Positions 13,069 to 26,307 are shown, counted from the stretch's first letter. The stretch is DNA of 64,000 bases from Lycocorax pyrrhopterus obiensis (GCA_014706295.1 JACSVZ010000022.1:4668830-4732829), one strand, 5' to 3'. Program-made: numbers and translations. Notes: generated by a model not told the origin, from the letters alone.

Positions 13069-13706
13069 TGTACTAGTTTGAAAACAAACCAGTGGGAAGC
13101 ACCAGGTCAGAATAACAATTTAATAGGGAAATTTAAAAAAAGGCTGAAAACACTGGTTCAAACTGACAGAGTCAGGATACAACCTGACACCCTGTTAGTC
13201 AGGGTGGTGGTAGCAGTCCGATAAAATGGTGGCTGCAGTCCTCCTGAAGTGGTGGATGTGGTTCTGTTGAAGCGGTGATCCTGTAGAAAGGGGTCTGCTC
13301 TTCCTCGGAAGGTCCAGTGGTGGCTACGTAGCTCCTGTCCTCTGGGAACCCAGTGGAAGGGGTGTCTGTGGTGTTGGGAATCTCAGATTATATCCAGGAT
13401 GGAATGCTTGGTTCCTCCCTCTGGGTGGAGCATCTCACAATGGGATGATGAGTCATGAGGCAAGGCATTGATGGGCTCATTAACAGAAGATAGTCCGGAG
13501 GGAGTTATCTCTGAGTCGTGGGGCAGGGCATTGATGGGCCATTAACAGAAAGATAGTCCGGAGGGAGTTATCTCTGAGTCATGGGGCAGGGCATTGATGG
13601 GCCATTAACAGAAAGATAGTCCGGAGGGAGGAGGCCAGGAAACACCGCCCCACCTGGTTTCAACAGCTCATGAGGATGGTAATAGAATACACTGCAACTC
13701 AGGACA
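13069..13706 (-). mobile_element. Solo LTR of an endogenous retrovirus (family A), copy 1
   Basis: The element is bounded by TGTACTAG and CAGGACA and flanked by a perfect 5-bp target-site duplication, CTGTG (13064-13068 and 13707-13711). The duplication proves insertion as a unit, and absence of internal genes makes it a solo LTR left by recombination between two LTRs. By comparison with copy 2 its sense strand is minus. A 5-bp duplication is typical of ERVL-like elements. It contains a 63-bp tandem repeat. Family name not assigned. Confidence 0.93.
13446..13631. repeat. 63-bp tandem repeat inside LTR family A copy 1
   Basis: Units begin GATAGTCCGGAGGGAG at 13489, 13552 and 13615, an exact 63-base period, with a diverged partial unit upstream from about 13446. 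The repeats differ by very few bases (for example TCGTGG against TCATGG), so the expansion is recent. The inverted copy at 29.6 kb has one unit fewer. Confidence 0.95.
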
Positions 13707-13969
13707 CTGTGATAAGTAATGGAGAAGACGGACATGTTTGGAGACCATTCTGAGAAACCTCAGTGTTGGCAGTGGGAGAAGTGATGCATGGAGTGAAAGT
13801 GAAATCAACCCGATTTACGCTTTTGAGTAAAATATTCTGACTTGTTGCATTGCATTTTGGTGTAATAATGCTACAGCTCAGGAGAATGTCTTACCTTTAG
13901 GCTCGAGAGGTCTGGTGTCCAATGGTTGCTCTGAAAGTCTGTGAAATCAAAGGATGCTGTTTCACTGGT

Positions 13970-14536
13970 TGTGGGAGGTCCAGCCACGGTAGCAGCTGTC
14001 ACTCAGGAAGACAAAGACGCCCTCGAAGAGCGGAACTCCTCCCAGGAGGAGGGATCCGAGGGTGGTACCGTGGTCTGAGGCCTACCCCCTCTTCCGGAAA
14101 GTTCTGTTATGTCCCATGGTTCATTGGTTGATGCTGTTTGTACCCTCCCCTCAAAAATTTTTATTGGACCCTTGCCTTATGTATCCGCCCCCTTGCTGTA
14201 CCCTGATTTGTCTACGTCTGATGCTCCACCCAGTTTCTGTCCTCCTTATAAGCCTGTGTACCCCGTAAGCCCTTGGGATTTCTCCCACCATTTATCTCCT
14301 TCCCAGACCCCATTCCTTCCCTCCAATAAAGGAGATTTCAGGGGAGACCCCCTCCCGCAGCCTCTTGCCTCCTGCCTGTTTCCATCGTGCCTCGCTAGCT
14401 CCTCTCCAAGGGCCGCTCCCCCTCGGCACGACCTAACCGTGCGCACCTTGGAGGTGTCAGCCACAGCTGCACCTTGGGGCTCCCTAGCCGGTGCCTTCGG
14501 CAGAGAGCAGCCAGCATTTCCCGGGCCTTTCCCACA
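13970..14536 (+). mobile_element. Solo LTR (family B) with 7-bp inverted ends
   Basis: Begins TGTGGGA and ends TCCCACA, a perfect inverted pair, and is flanked by a perfect 6-bp duplication ACTGGT (13964-13969 and 14537-14542). A TATA box TTATAAG at 14246-14252 and AATAAA at 14325-14330 give plus-strand sense. A 6-bp duplication is usual for ERVK-like (class II) elements. No viral genes remain. It lies only 263 bases from the family A LTR. Confidence 0.94.
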
Positions 14537-14542
14537 ACTGGT

Positions 14543-15344
14543 AGCAGTCAAAAGGACTGAAATCCACGCAGCTACAGGTTGGTGCTGGATTTACTGCTGG
14601 GTTTATGCAACATAAAAACCCCCAACCTCCCTCTCCCTGTTGATATTCTCTGGTTACTCTTTCCTAATTTTCCCTCATTCCTTTTCATTGCTTGGAAATT
14701 TATAATGTGAGTTGTCTTACTCTCATGATGATCTGAAGTATTTCAGCCAGATTTGACTTTATTTCTTTACGTGTCGCCCTCATTTTTAGAACCCTGTGGC
14801 CAATATGAGATAGGATTTTGTTTTGCAATTTAAATACTTTAAATCCCTGAGAAGAAAAATAGAGGGAGTATACTGATGATGAGATTACTGAAAATGTCAG
14901 AGCTTTTGGATTGGAACAATTATAGGCAAAGTATTTATTGAAAAGCTTTATCCATAATGCCTTTCATCATGCAATTTAATAATGGCAACTGTCCATGAAC
15001 AGTTAATCCTAACCTTCTTTTTAACTTTCATACTTAACCAGGAAGAGTTTTAGCAGAAGGCTGAATGTTTCAAATTTGTGTTCTAAACCTGTCTGACTTG
15101 ATCCTGCTTCCATAAAAAAAAAAAAAAAGGAAAAACTTTAGAGGATGTGTTCTTAGTTAAAAGTTTCTTCCCTTGCCTGAAAAATAAAGGCAGCAAGAGT
15201 GGAGCATTAGGAATAACGAAGGGAAGAGAGGGGCAATGGTAACATGAGCTGAAAGGTTGCAGATGTACTTTTTATTGTCAGTAACGTTTTCAGGACTTCA
15301 AATTGTAAATGATTTTAGGGAAGGAATTTCCATTCCTCTGTGAA
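14543..15344. other. Spacer between LTRs B and C
   Basis: Unique AT-rich sequence with a 14-base A tract near 15114; no retroviral internal region is visible, supporting solo status of both LTRs. Confidence 0.55.
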
Positions 15345-15350
15345 GTACCT

Positions 15351-15703
15351 TGTTGTAAAGCACTCACATCCTGTCAGAGTGCCCCAGCCAAGTTATCTTC
15401 AGCTACCCTTATCAGAGTCACTGGAATGTAAGCTGTGCTAAATCAAGAGAGAAGACATTAGAAAACAGAATAACAAGACAGCAAGAAAGTAGATAAAGAG
15501 GGACTGTCCCATCCTGGACTAGAACCAATCAGGTTCTCTGAAAAGTGCACGCAGGGCACGTGAACAACATAGAGACCAATCAGGTCATGCGTGATCGCGT
15601 GAACTACAGCTGCAAGAATGCATAAGAACAGTGTAATGTAAACAATAAATGGGCTTTTGCGAAATCATATTGATTCGTTGTTCAAAGGTCCCGTTCTCCT
15701 GCA
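15351..15703 (+). mobile_element. Solo LTR (family C, ERVK-like)
   Basis: Starts TGTTGTAAAG and ends CTCCTGCA with a perfect 6-bp duplication GTACCT (15345-15350 and 15704-15709). A TATA-like GCATAAGA near 15620 and AATAAA at 15644-15649 set plus sense. The compact 353-bp length, signal spacing and duplication length fit avian ERVK (class II) LTRs. No coding sequence remains. Confidence 0.94.
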
Positions 15704-15709
15704 GTACCT

Positions 15710-18148
15710 GCTGTATTTCTGATCACTGCAAAACCTGGTGCATCACTATGGCTCAAAATGTCAAATATCTTCACTATGCGTGTATATTCTATAGATAGAA
15801 AATGAGGTTTCCTAGGTGCTTCAGCATTTTACATTAAATTCTTACACTTTAAGTTACAGGCTCTAATGGTTGTCATGACTAACTCATTAAAAGCAAACCA
15901 ACATTTTAATTAAATAGCCGATTTACACCCAGCATTCATAGCTTTGTTAATTCTTGTTATGTTCATAACATTTTTCATATCTTAGTGAGTTACTGTGCTG
16001 TGAGGGATGTATCTGAGCATTAAAACAGGCTATACTGTTGGAATCTTGGAATGTCCTAAATCAAATTTAATTGTTCTGCTACAGCCATATTCTAACTAAT
16101 CACAGAAAAGGATTTTAAGGACCCCATAATATTCAGTAAGAGTTGCCATTTTTTTCAGCCTCAGACATTTCTCAGTAGAACTGCTGTATGTTTTGAGATC
16201 AATCACTACTTTTTTTTGTTGCAACACAGTTTGAAATGCAGGGAAAAAAATCCACTACAAAACCAGCATCGCAATACATTTTTTATTTTAAAAATTATAT
16301 TGGTTTTTACTTTCCTACCATTTAAAAATTAAGATACTGGAAATGAAGATCAGTGGTCTAATTGCACTAAAAAAAAAAAAATATCTGAGCTTGCCATCCG
16401 CCTTCACCAAAGGGAGCGAAAGGTCTCAAAAACTTGCTAGAATTAATCTGAAAGTGCAAAACTTGTTTAGCGTTTGTGCCACAAACTGCGCGGGCCTGAA
16501 ACCCGGCAGGGGATTTAGAGACTGAGGCACTGAATTCTTCAGCTATTCAGAACTTCCACCTTCCTATTTTCTATACCAGAAAAGCAGCGGACATCTGATC
16601 CTTGTTAATGCTATCAGTGTGTTTACATGTTTCAGAATTCTGTGTAGGTCCTAAAAACACCTGGTATAAATCTGAAAATATATGATGATGTACTACATTA
16701 ATAAGAGTTGCTGGTACAATAGCAAAAACATTTTGGAAGTGGTTTAAAACAACCCAACTTAACTTTCAATGAAATCTCTCCTTAAACAGAAGACTAAACT
16801 CTCCACAGTGAAGAAGCTGCTTATTTTCCCCTGTAATATAAGGAATTTATTTGAGGCTGGTGTGTGACAAAACTCTGTAAGGAGTAAAAGTATGTTTCAC
16901 ATGAAAAGATGTTTATAAACTTTAGCTGTCCAATTTCCATAATTTAAAAAAGCAGAAAGAAAACACTATCTTGCTGATAAAGGAGATTTGCAGAAATCAA
17001 TATTTTAATTTAAAAAACCCCTTGTCTCCTTTTTTAATATATTCAGGTTTTATTTCACAAAAATTGGGGAGTAGTTATAACCTTCAAGTTTCAACCAAAC
17101 TGTGCTGCTATTTTAAACACAAAACATCTATTTATGCCTATATATAAGTAGAATATTTAAACTATAGATTATTCTGGCCCCTTTATTTTTGTTTTAGCTT
17201 GCTAAACAATCCATATCACATCTAGAGTTCTCGCTGGAGCTGTATCTTCTGAAAATACTTTGTTGCAATTTAAAACAATAATGAAAAATATAAAATCATT
17301 AATAACTTATGAATAAAAGCAAAATATCCACTTACACCACAAAGAATTTACTCACCCTGGGAATGTAGCTGAAGAAACTCTTACTTCCAGCCAGACTGGA
17401 ATGTCATAGAAGTGCTGTACATTGACTGGCAATTCTGGCTTTTCTCACAGCAAGAAATTCCACTGCAAGTCAGGTGGAACTAATCCTACTAAATCCTTTG
17501 ATTTATCGAGAACTTCTTAGGTAACTCAGCTTTTAAGCCCTTTATCTAGATTTATTTTTCCTGAAAAGGAGCCACCAGAACAAAGGAGGGAAGGGACGAG
17601 CAGTGGGAGCACGAGGGCTCCTGGAACTGCAGTGTCAGCCCAGGGGAGAGAGGCACAGCAGGATGTGCTCACTACATCTTGTTTAGCTGCATTAGAAATG
17701 AATCTCCAAGTGCATTTAGCACATAACTTTCTCATAGACCTTCCTCTGGCTGCACTTTGAACATCCTGCTCTGGACTCCTGTTTTTATAAACCAGACGTG
17801 AAGGAGGGATGTGAGCGGTCTTGCTTATACTGGATATCCAAAACATGTTGGCAGGGGCTGTACTTTGGAAGAGTTACAATTTCTTTCCTCTGATCCGATG
17901 GCAACTGGGAATACTGTTGTCAGTTCATGCCATCCTTTACACAATAGAGGTTTGCACATCAGGTATGTAGGGCACAGGAGACCCACCCACGGGCACTTCT
18001 GGGGAAGCAAGGAACTTCTGACTTAGTTCTGCTTTGTGGCTTGTGTTACTTGTTTTGTGCCTTTGGTGTTGGCAGCTATCACATGTTGAAAGCAAAGCCC
18101 CATCACAAAAGGAAGTCTCTTGGTTTGGCACCTTCCTTCCACGAATTA
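15710..18148. other. AT-rich unique sequence, no gene recognised
   Basis: No repeat family or coding exon was recognised. The composition is AT-rich with several T- and A-tracts (for example near 16200 and 16370). Confidence 0.55.
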
Positions 18149-18436
18149 CAAAGTGATAGAGTGGCCTGGGTTGGAAGAGACCTTTCCAGTTCCACCCCCT
18201 GCTATGGGCAGGGACACCTTCCACTAGCCCAGGGTGCTCCAAGCCCTGTCCAGCCTGGCCTTGGACACTGCCAGGGATCCAGGGGCAGCCACAGCTTCTC
18301 TGGGCACCCTGTGCCAGGGCCTCCCCACCCTCACAGGGAAGAATTCCTTCCTAATATCCTAACATTCACCCTGCCCCCATCAGTGAGAAGCCATTCCCTT
18401 TGTCCTGTCACTCCAGGCTTTTGTAAATAGCCACTG
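18149..18436 (-). mobile_element. CR1 LINE 3' fragment
   Basis: Inverted CR1 from GTGGCCTGGGTTGGAAGAGA to CCTGTCACTCCAGG, about 290 bases, 5'-truncated. Confidence 0.93.
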
Positions 18437-19185
18437 AGCTTTGCAGTCTGTAGAGAAGGCAAGTGGCTCTTGCTGGCTTCTTTGTCTTGCTGTCCTGTTC
18501 ATCCTTTGCCAGGAAGTTCTGATTTAGACCCTGGGATCTTCTGCAAAGGAAGGTGTTGGTTTGTAGAACAATGTGCAGCTGAGGACTTGGGGCTGCTGCT
18601 CTTCTGTCCTCTTCTCCAGTGGGAAACCTCTTCCTTCCCCAGCAGAAAAGCATTTCCTTCCCTCCCACCCTCAGGACACTCACGGATCCCAGGATGCCAT
18701 GGCGCTGCTCCAGCAACTTGCTCAGAAAATGGAGAAGAACCAATGGCTAGGGGAGGGGGAAGAGCAGTGCAGGCTGGCACTGGCTCCTCTTTTCCCACTC
18801 CTGAAGGAGAGAAGGGACTCACTGTAGCATTATTATGGCCTGGAGACACAAGATGGGGCAGGCACACAGCAATCAGGGGTCAAATATTGCAGAAAAGGTG
18901 TGACTTGGCCACGCAGGGCAGGAGAGTGAGGCACAGAGCTGCCACAGTGAGCACTGTGGGTGTTTGGGAGCCCGGCTGGAGTGCACGGCCAGCATTGCTG
19001 CTGCCGTGGTGTCGGTGTCATCCATGCTGGCACTGGGACGGTGTGGCTCGGATGCTGTCCAGCAGCAGTGACCTGAGTCAAGACTCTGCCTGGGCACTGC
19101 TGACTCCAGGAGGTGACCACAAGCCTCTGTGGTGGGCAGCACGTGGAAGAGTCCACGTCACTTTGTAGAGCCTGACTCATGTGCT
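18437..19185. other. Unique sequence between two CR1 copies
   Basis: Moderately GC-rich. Overlapping open frames on both strands reflect composition; no homology recognised. Confidence 0.5.
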
Positions 19186-19599
19186 CCTGGAACGCTTTGT
19201 GTTTGAAGGGACCTTAAAGCCCACCCAGTGCCACCCCCTGCCATGGGCAGGGACACCTCCCACTAGACCACATTGCTGCAGGCCTCATCCAGCCTGGCAT
19301 TGGGCACTTCCAGGGATCCAGGGGCAGCCACAGTTCCTCTGGGCACCCTGTGCCAGGGCCTCCCCACCCTCTCAGGTAAGGATTTCTTCCCAATATCCCA
19401 TCTAACCAATATCCCTCTGCCAGTGGGAAGCCATTCCCCCTTGTTCTGTCACTACGGGCCCTTGCCCAAAATCCCTCTCCAGCTCTCTCAGAGCCCCTTC
19501 AGGCACTGGAAGCCTGCAATAAAATCTCCCCAGAGCCTTGTCTTCTCCAGATTGAACAATCCCAATTCTCTCAGTGTTTCCTCATAGGAGAGGTGCTCT
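19186..19599 (-). mobile_element. CR1 LINE 3' fragment
   Basis: Inverted CR1 with the CCATGGGCAGGGACACCTCC block, and reaching the block that encodes the end of ORF2 (near TTCTCCAGATTGAACAATCC). Same orientation and subfamily group as the copy at 18149. Confidence 0.93.
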
Positions 19600-22500
19600 A
19601 ATGATGGAATGTTCCACTTGTACGAACCACGCTCACAGAAAAGAAAGGTGCAGATAGAACCAGAAGAACTCTTCTCCACCTCTGTCTTGCCTTTGGTCAT
19701 CACCCTCCATTCTGCGAGTCCAGGACTGGGAGGAGAGGCCGTTCTTCACAGCCACCAAATGGGCCCTGTATTGATGACACTCATGGAGACGACACCGGGA
19801 CAAGGGGAGAGGAAGAAGTCTGGAGCTACAGCATCCAAACCAATTCCTGCTTCCTTGATGCCTGGACAGGGCACTTTGGTGAAGTGAGCCCTGCTCCTGC
19901 AAGACCTACTTGACCATCACCTCTGCTCCCAGGGCCTGGGGTAGGTTCTTTTGAATTTCCCTTTCTCAGCTCTGCCTTTCTCAAGTCTAAGGGCATTTAC
20001 TTGAATGGAAATTTTTATTAAGCAATTACTTGTGCAGCCTTGAAAACCTTCTTTTTACTGCATGCAACACTTGTGGATTTTTATTTTTGCTAGTGGCATG
20101 ACAGCAGAGCTGGGCTGAAAGCATTGCACAGGGAGAGCTTTTCCCAGCCCCAGCGGTACCACACACAGGCTGGGAGAGCGCGTTGGTCAGCGCTGAGGAT
20201 GGGCGCTGCAGCTGCACATGTAAGCAATCAAATCGTTCCCGTTTTCCCAAGAAGGCAGTAGGAACACAGAACCACTTGAAGCAGATAAAAGCATAAAGAT
20301 GGGAACCATAGAAAAGATGGTGAAATAATGTCTCAGGCATTATTTTAGTGAGAAGAAATCTCAAGGGCCTTTTTCACAAGTTTTGGGGCAATGCAGGCCC
20401 TTGGATGAATGGTCTATAACCGGGAGTGAGGCTTTCAGTAGGTGAAAAGACTGTTTATTATCTGGTTATGAAACTGTTTTGTAATGACTTTTGTTGCATA
20501 CAGTCAAGATAGGAAGCCAAGAACAGTTAATCCTTTATAATTGAAAGGCTAATTCATTTCAAGATGTAACCACAGAAAATCTTTATTTCATTTTTGTCGG
20601 CGGAAACCGTATAATTTTATTTCTTTTTCAGTATTTTCACTGGATTTTTTTCTGTTGCTCAAATTTCTTTCATTTGCATCAGGCTGAGCCTGGCCTTATA
20701 TATGGTTAGCAAACCTTGCCAGAACAAGCTGGAGCCTTCCTCCCAAAACGTCCGATTATTTCAGCTTCCTATGACAGTGATCACACAGGGAATCTCCCCC
20801 AGGGAATTTGGTTGTATATTCACCAAACATGCCTCTTCAGGTGCATAGTAGTTGAAAATTTAGCTGAAAATGGTAATTACATATTTTTGTCACTGAAGCT
20901 ATTTTAAGAAAAACATCTTTTGCTTTTTCCTGTAAGTGTTATAATTCTGACTGAAGATGCAATAGAAGATAATATAAAATTATATAATATTATATAGGAT
21001 ATCTTTTTCTACCATCCCCTTTCAAGCATCGCAATTTTATTATGTAATTTTTCTGTCAGCCTAGAAGTAATAAAATTCAGCACTGAGTAAATATATCCCA
21101 TAATGGGAACCAAATCCTGAGGTGATTGAAGTCAACAGCTCCGAGCGCAGTTTGGTTGGTCATTTTAAACCATCTGTAAATCCTGGCTCATGGTTCTGTG
21201 TACCTGGTGTAGAAACTCCCAGCAATACCAGTTTGAGAATCCTGTGCAAACGGGCACAAAGGACCAACCTCGCAACAAAAAACTAACTTTGAATCAAGGA
21301 AAATTATGTCTTTTCTCAGGATGGCCCAGTTAACTCCACAGCCCCATCAAGATGTGCAAGAAGGCTCTTCCTCTGGGCTTACTTCAGAAATAAGTGGCAA
21401 AATCTTAATGGATGGGAATCTGGAATTATGGAAATAGCCAATATTGCCTATCCTTTTTGATCAGTTCTTCTTGAAGTATTTACCATCTTTGCCTGATTTC
21501 CTTTCTAATTAGAGTGATTGCACTAAGAACATAACATCTATCAGAACAATTTTGCGCCCAGTGAAGGCAGCACATTGCAGAGAAAACTTCGGTGCCTTGT
21601 CACTAAACCTGTTCAGTGATTTGTTTTGGGATGCAGCAGAGCCCCAGGAGTCACTGTCACAGAGTTAACGTGTGTGCAAGGCACAGACCTGCTCTGGGGA
21701 CACGTGGCTGTCCAAGTCATTGCATATTTGGAAAACTCTGGAAAATGCTTGCAGCAGCATCAGAACAGAGGGCAGATTAATAACTGCTTTATTCTAAAAT
21801 CTGTTACAAGACAAAGGAACGTGGATTGTTTCCATCAGCTTAAAGAAGGCACAGAATTTAGGTGAGCATGTGGAAAGTTAGAGGATAAATCAGGGACCCA
21901 CAGTTTTCATCTTTTCCCTAAATGGATGATGTCACCTGGCAGACACTATTGCTATTTGTCCATCAGAGCTGGCTGCAGTTGAATGGGAGCACAACACTGC
22001 CGGCCAGACAAAGTAGCTGCTGCATCTTGCACAGGGACAACTGTGAAGCGTTGCAAAGGAGTTGAGTAATGGTGTGAGTGCTACAGGCAGGGCAGGGTGC
22101 CAGCACTGATCTGCACTTTGCAGCACTCTGCTCCCAGTGCAGCAAAGACTTGGTGCTCACAGCTCCTCTCTCTTTACTTAACATGTTTTCCTTTGCTTTA
22201 TCCAGGGAGTAAAGAGCTTTTTTTTAACTCTCCACTCCTGCTTACATCAATTTTATCTCAATATTAAAATATCCCAGTCTTCTAGTCCATGATGTGCCCT
22301 TCTGGTATTATAGCAAAAGTGGCCAAGAAACCTTCCTCTTCTTTTTTGCACAAACCTCCTGTCACTTCATTTTTAAACCCCTGTGGTGTCAGGGTGCTGA
22401 GGGGTCCCCGTCCTTCCAGTGTCCCTGGGGTTCCCCCCATGTCCGCTCCAGCCCTGCCTGGAAACGGGGCTGGACTGGGGGTGCCTGTGACAACCCTGCC

Positions 22501-24113
22501 CTGCCTGTCCCCCACCCCTCTGTAGGGGTGGAACTGGTGGGACAGTGAAGACAGAAGCAGAAGAGCCACGTTTGGGGAAGCCCTACTCCAGTGAGGCCGT
22601 GGGGCTGGGGGGTCCAGAAATGACCATGGTGGTGCTTGCAGAGCACGAGAAACTTGGCTGTTTCTGCATCACCCGATGGTGCTGACACGCAGAAGGGATC
22701 ACCCTTTACCTCTGCAGGACCCCAGACAGACGTGTTTCCCAGAAAAAGCAGGAAAAGAACACCTCTCTGAAGTGTTTCCACATTTTTCTCTCGTATTTGC
22801 CATCCAACTCTTCCAAGCACCAGAGGAGGTCTTCCAGGAACTGCATTGTCTGGCTTTAGCTAAACATGCTCCTCTTTGCCTCCTGAGTAAAAGATGTGTT
22901 CCCAGAAGTGCTCCATGAGTGGGATGTGCTACTCCAAACTTCCATATAATTTCTAGGGTTGTCAGTCTTATTTATATCCAGTGCCACCTGTAAAGTCAAA
23001 TTTCATTTCATGGAAGGTTTTAGATACGAGAAATGGATGCTTGGTTTCTTTTGTTCCCATGGAAAAAATGTTAATCATTGCCAAGATGATGCTTATATGG
23101 CTGGTGGCAGGTCCTCCCTTAGTGCTTTTTTGGGAACTGGGAAGAACAAAAGCCTCACATGAGGCTGAGACATGTTACTCAGCTGTGGAGCACATTGTTT
23201 CCCTTTCTGTGAATGGACAGAAACGCTACAATTAATATGACAGATTTCATCGAAGGGAGGTTTCTCAGTTTTGCTGAGTGGATGGATTAAAGCTACTGTC
23301 CTCTTCTTGTTTAGGACAGGCTGTCTGTATTGCTGTCCAGAAATCCTGGACAGAAATCTAGGAGCAACATGGAGGGAGTAGGAGGTTTCAGCAGAGTTGG
23401 CGTGGGCAGGGCTCTGCCTGGTTTTGGGCATCTGAGCCATGACACTGCTCCGGCTCCTGCTGAGCTGCTGGTGCCTGGGACGTTCTGTTCCTGCCAGTGC
23501 TCCTCCACAAACACATTCCTGAGCAACACACAACATCATCATCTTGCTGTCAATGAATGGCACAGGCCCAGCATCTCCCTGGCTGCAGGGGGGGCAGGTG
23601 GGAGCATGGCTACTGCGCTGAGGGGATTGCCAGCTCTGGGAAATCCATGGAAATCACCCAATTTCTTCAACATCTTTTCCTTATCTTCCACCTGAACTCA
23701 ACCTGTAGTGGAAGAATAGGTTGTATGCAGCCCCACAGACCTGGAAAAAACACATTACTCAGCAGAAGTTCCACTGCACCTGGTATTTTCACCAGAAGTT
23801 TCGTTTTTCTCTAAGAGCGGTTTTAAAGCACAAACTTGGTGTTCTCAGCTGCAATGCTCTGTCTGTTACATGCCTAGAAAATGCTGTGGCATTTTTATAC
23901 TGCACTGTGACTTACCTGTGCCAGTCACTCAGGTAATTCCAGTTGTCTCTTCCTACTCAGAGAATACACATATTTCATGACTCTTGCAGTTATAGCAATT
24001 ATGTTTAGCATTATACTGTATTCAAAGTGTTTGCTAAAGAGCAAAAAAAGTGAAAGAATGCTAAAAAATATATGACTTTTTAGGAATACAGCTTATGTCA
24101 TAGAGTTCTTTTT
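19600..24113. other. Unique sequence, no gene recognised
   Basis: Mostly AT-balanced, with a GC-richer patch around 22390-22560. Looked for ASIP-like cysteine-rich or signal-peptide exons on the minus strand without success. Confidence 0.5.
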
Positions 24114-24200
24114 CTGGTGCCCAGAGAAGCAGTGGCTGCCCCATCCTTGGAAGTGTTCAAGGGATGGGGCTTGGAGCAAGCTGGTCTAGTGGAAGGATCC
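24114..24200 (+). mobile_element. Old CR1 remnant
   Basis: About 90 bases similar to the CR1 3' UTR (CCCAGAGAAGCAGTGGCTGC, then GGATGGGGCTTGGAGCAAGC). The terminal repeats are lost. Confidence 0.8.
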
Positions 24201-26307
24201 CACTTTTGCTGTCCAAAGACAGAAAATGGTGCATTTAGAGTATCGTTTCCTCAGAGAAACTTGGGAACTTCCAAGACTACTTGCAGTGAGTGATCAAGAA
24301 ATTTAACAGATGCACAAAGTTTTGTTTTGTCAGCAAATGTTTCAGGAAGCCTAAGTAAATGTGTGTTCACTAATGAAGCAACAATGAACATGACTAGGAG
24401 GAATTTTCTGTTAGGCAGATATTGAGCAATAAGAAGTTGCACCATTTTATTTGTTACTCTAGGACAACATCTAGTAATTGATCCATTGTATGTGGGGGCA
24501 TCTGTGCTTATGGGCTTTCTGTGAAAACTATGAAACTTGTAATAACTCAGACTTTGAGTGCCTGACAGTGCAGATAGTGAGTGAATTGCAGAAAAACTTC
24601 AAAGGCTGAGTCTCCAGATACAGGATCGTGGGTTCGTTGGAACACATTTAGCAAGCATGTAATTACCATGCAATTTCTTGATTCTGCAGGTTTTCTAGGA
24701 TTCAGGATAAGATTTGTGTGGGAGTCCAAAGTGCAGGGAATATTTCTCTGCCTGTTTTGAAGGGTTCTAACCCCCTGGACAACCCTGTCTTTGACCTTCG
24801 TCCAGGGAGAAAATTACCTACCCTCTGGGAAGAAATAGAATCTACACTGGTGTGAACTAAGTGATAGAACATTATATAAGATTGTCACAGGGTGAAAATT
24901 TAGACGTGTTGGGTTTGTTAATATAGCAAAATAGATAAAAAGCAAAAACTCCAAAATGGAGGATTGTTGTTGTTGTTCTCCAGACCTTCTTCTTCTTCTT
25001 CTACTACTCCATGTTCTGTGGTGAAAGTGGATTGAGATGATTGGGTGAAAAATTCCGCAGTTCCTCTCTACATGACAGAGAGATTTATTGAACATTGGTA
25101 GAAAAATAAAAATATCTTTCGTTTTGGGTTTTCATTGGGTGATTTACCTTTAAAAGGCTGTGTAATCTTGATAATTTGGCGCGCTCTCGCATTCTCTGCT
25201 CTGTGCTGTGTCTGGGTCACATCAGTGGCTCAGCTCCTCTGATAAGCTTTAATAAACAACCACCTGAAAGCAAGAAGCGTGAAAAGTCCTGTTCATCTTC
25301 TGGATTTCTAAAAAGGACTCTAAAAATCTCCCCCATCCGGGGAGGCATAATTAAGGCACGGAAAAGTGTCAATTTGCCCCATTTTTTTAAATCCTCAGAA
25401 TGAAAACAATATTCATGTTTGGATCAGGTTTTGAAAGGCTTAATTTATCAAGGCTGGTTAAAGATCTGAGTGCTTGAAAAGGGCAATGGAAGGAAAACAC
25501 TATCACCACTTAAGGCTGACTATCCATAGCAGCATCTGGCTGTGGTATCCTCTTAGATCTAGGATGGATAGATTCTGGTGTTTGGAATCCTGCAGTGGAA
25601 AGGTCATATTCCCATCCAGATGTTCCATAAAGTTTTTCTTTCAGTTGGCTTTGAGATGACAGGCAGCATCTCCTTAAATTGTCAGTTTGAAAGGATATAG
25701 TCTTTGGGGCTGAGGGAATGTTTAAGGCAAAAGTCTGGCGAGTGCTTGAGAAGCGATTCCTACGTTAAGAATGTTGTTTGTTCTCGTACTTTGTTTTTTT
25801 GCAGAGGTCAGTGCTTTATTGTTGTTCTTTTAATAAGTGACACTTTTTTTTTTCTCGTTTCTCCTCCCTTAAGGGCTCGGTTTTGTGCAATGTTGCAGTG
25901 CTTTGTGTGGGTTGTGTCTCTTGCTCCACGTGGGTGTAGGTTTTCCCAAGGGTGGGCAATGAACTGAGGCAAATCCTGAGCCACCATAAAGGGCACATGG
26001 GGCCCAGCCCCACTTCTGTGCTCTCATGTCCTCACTTGGGCATGAGGATGTTGTGGCAGTCAGTGTTCTCTGCTCTTCCCTTACCCACATACATCAACTT
26101 CCTGACTTCTCTTTCACAAACCCGAGTCTCTGTTAGTTATCCGAGCGTGGCTACCTGAAATTAATCCAACCAAATTAATAGTACATAAGAATATTACCCT
26201 GATCTGGTGACCAGCAGGTCAAAACAAGAGTGAGTGGCCAGGTAAGGCCCCTTCTGCTCCTGCCAGCTTTGGCTATTTAAAGGCCTCTACAGTGGAGAAT
26301 ATGAAAC
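24201..26307. other. Unique sequence, no gene recognised
   Basis: Contains short trinucleotide runs (GTT and CTT, about 24965-25000). No exon supported. Confidence 0.5.

Noticed and set aside
13446..13631. Regular repeats resembling a CRISPR array
   Set aside because: The 63-bp units are contiguous with no unique spacers and lie inside an LTR of a vertebrate genome.
14537..14550. ACTGGTAGCAG right after LTR B looked like a tRNA primer-binding site, suggesting a 5' LTR with internal virus following
   Set aside because: The same ACTGGT precedes the LTR at 13964-13969, so it is a target-site duplication and the element is a solo LTR.
24940..25015. Minus-strand arginine run preceded by serines, briefly considered as the basic exon of ASIP
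   Set aside because: It is encoded by a CTT/GTT trinucleotide repeat, and no ASIP-like flanks or splice sites accompany it.
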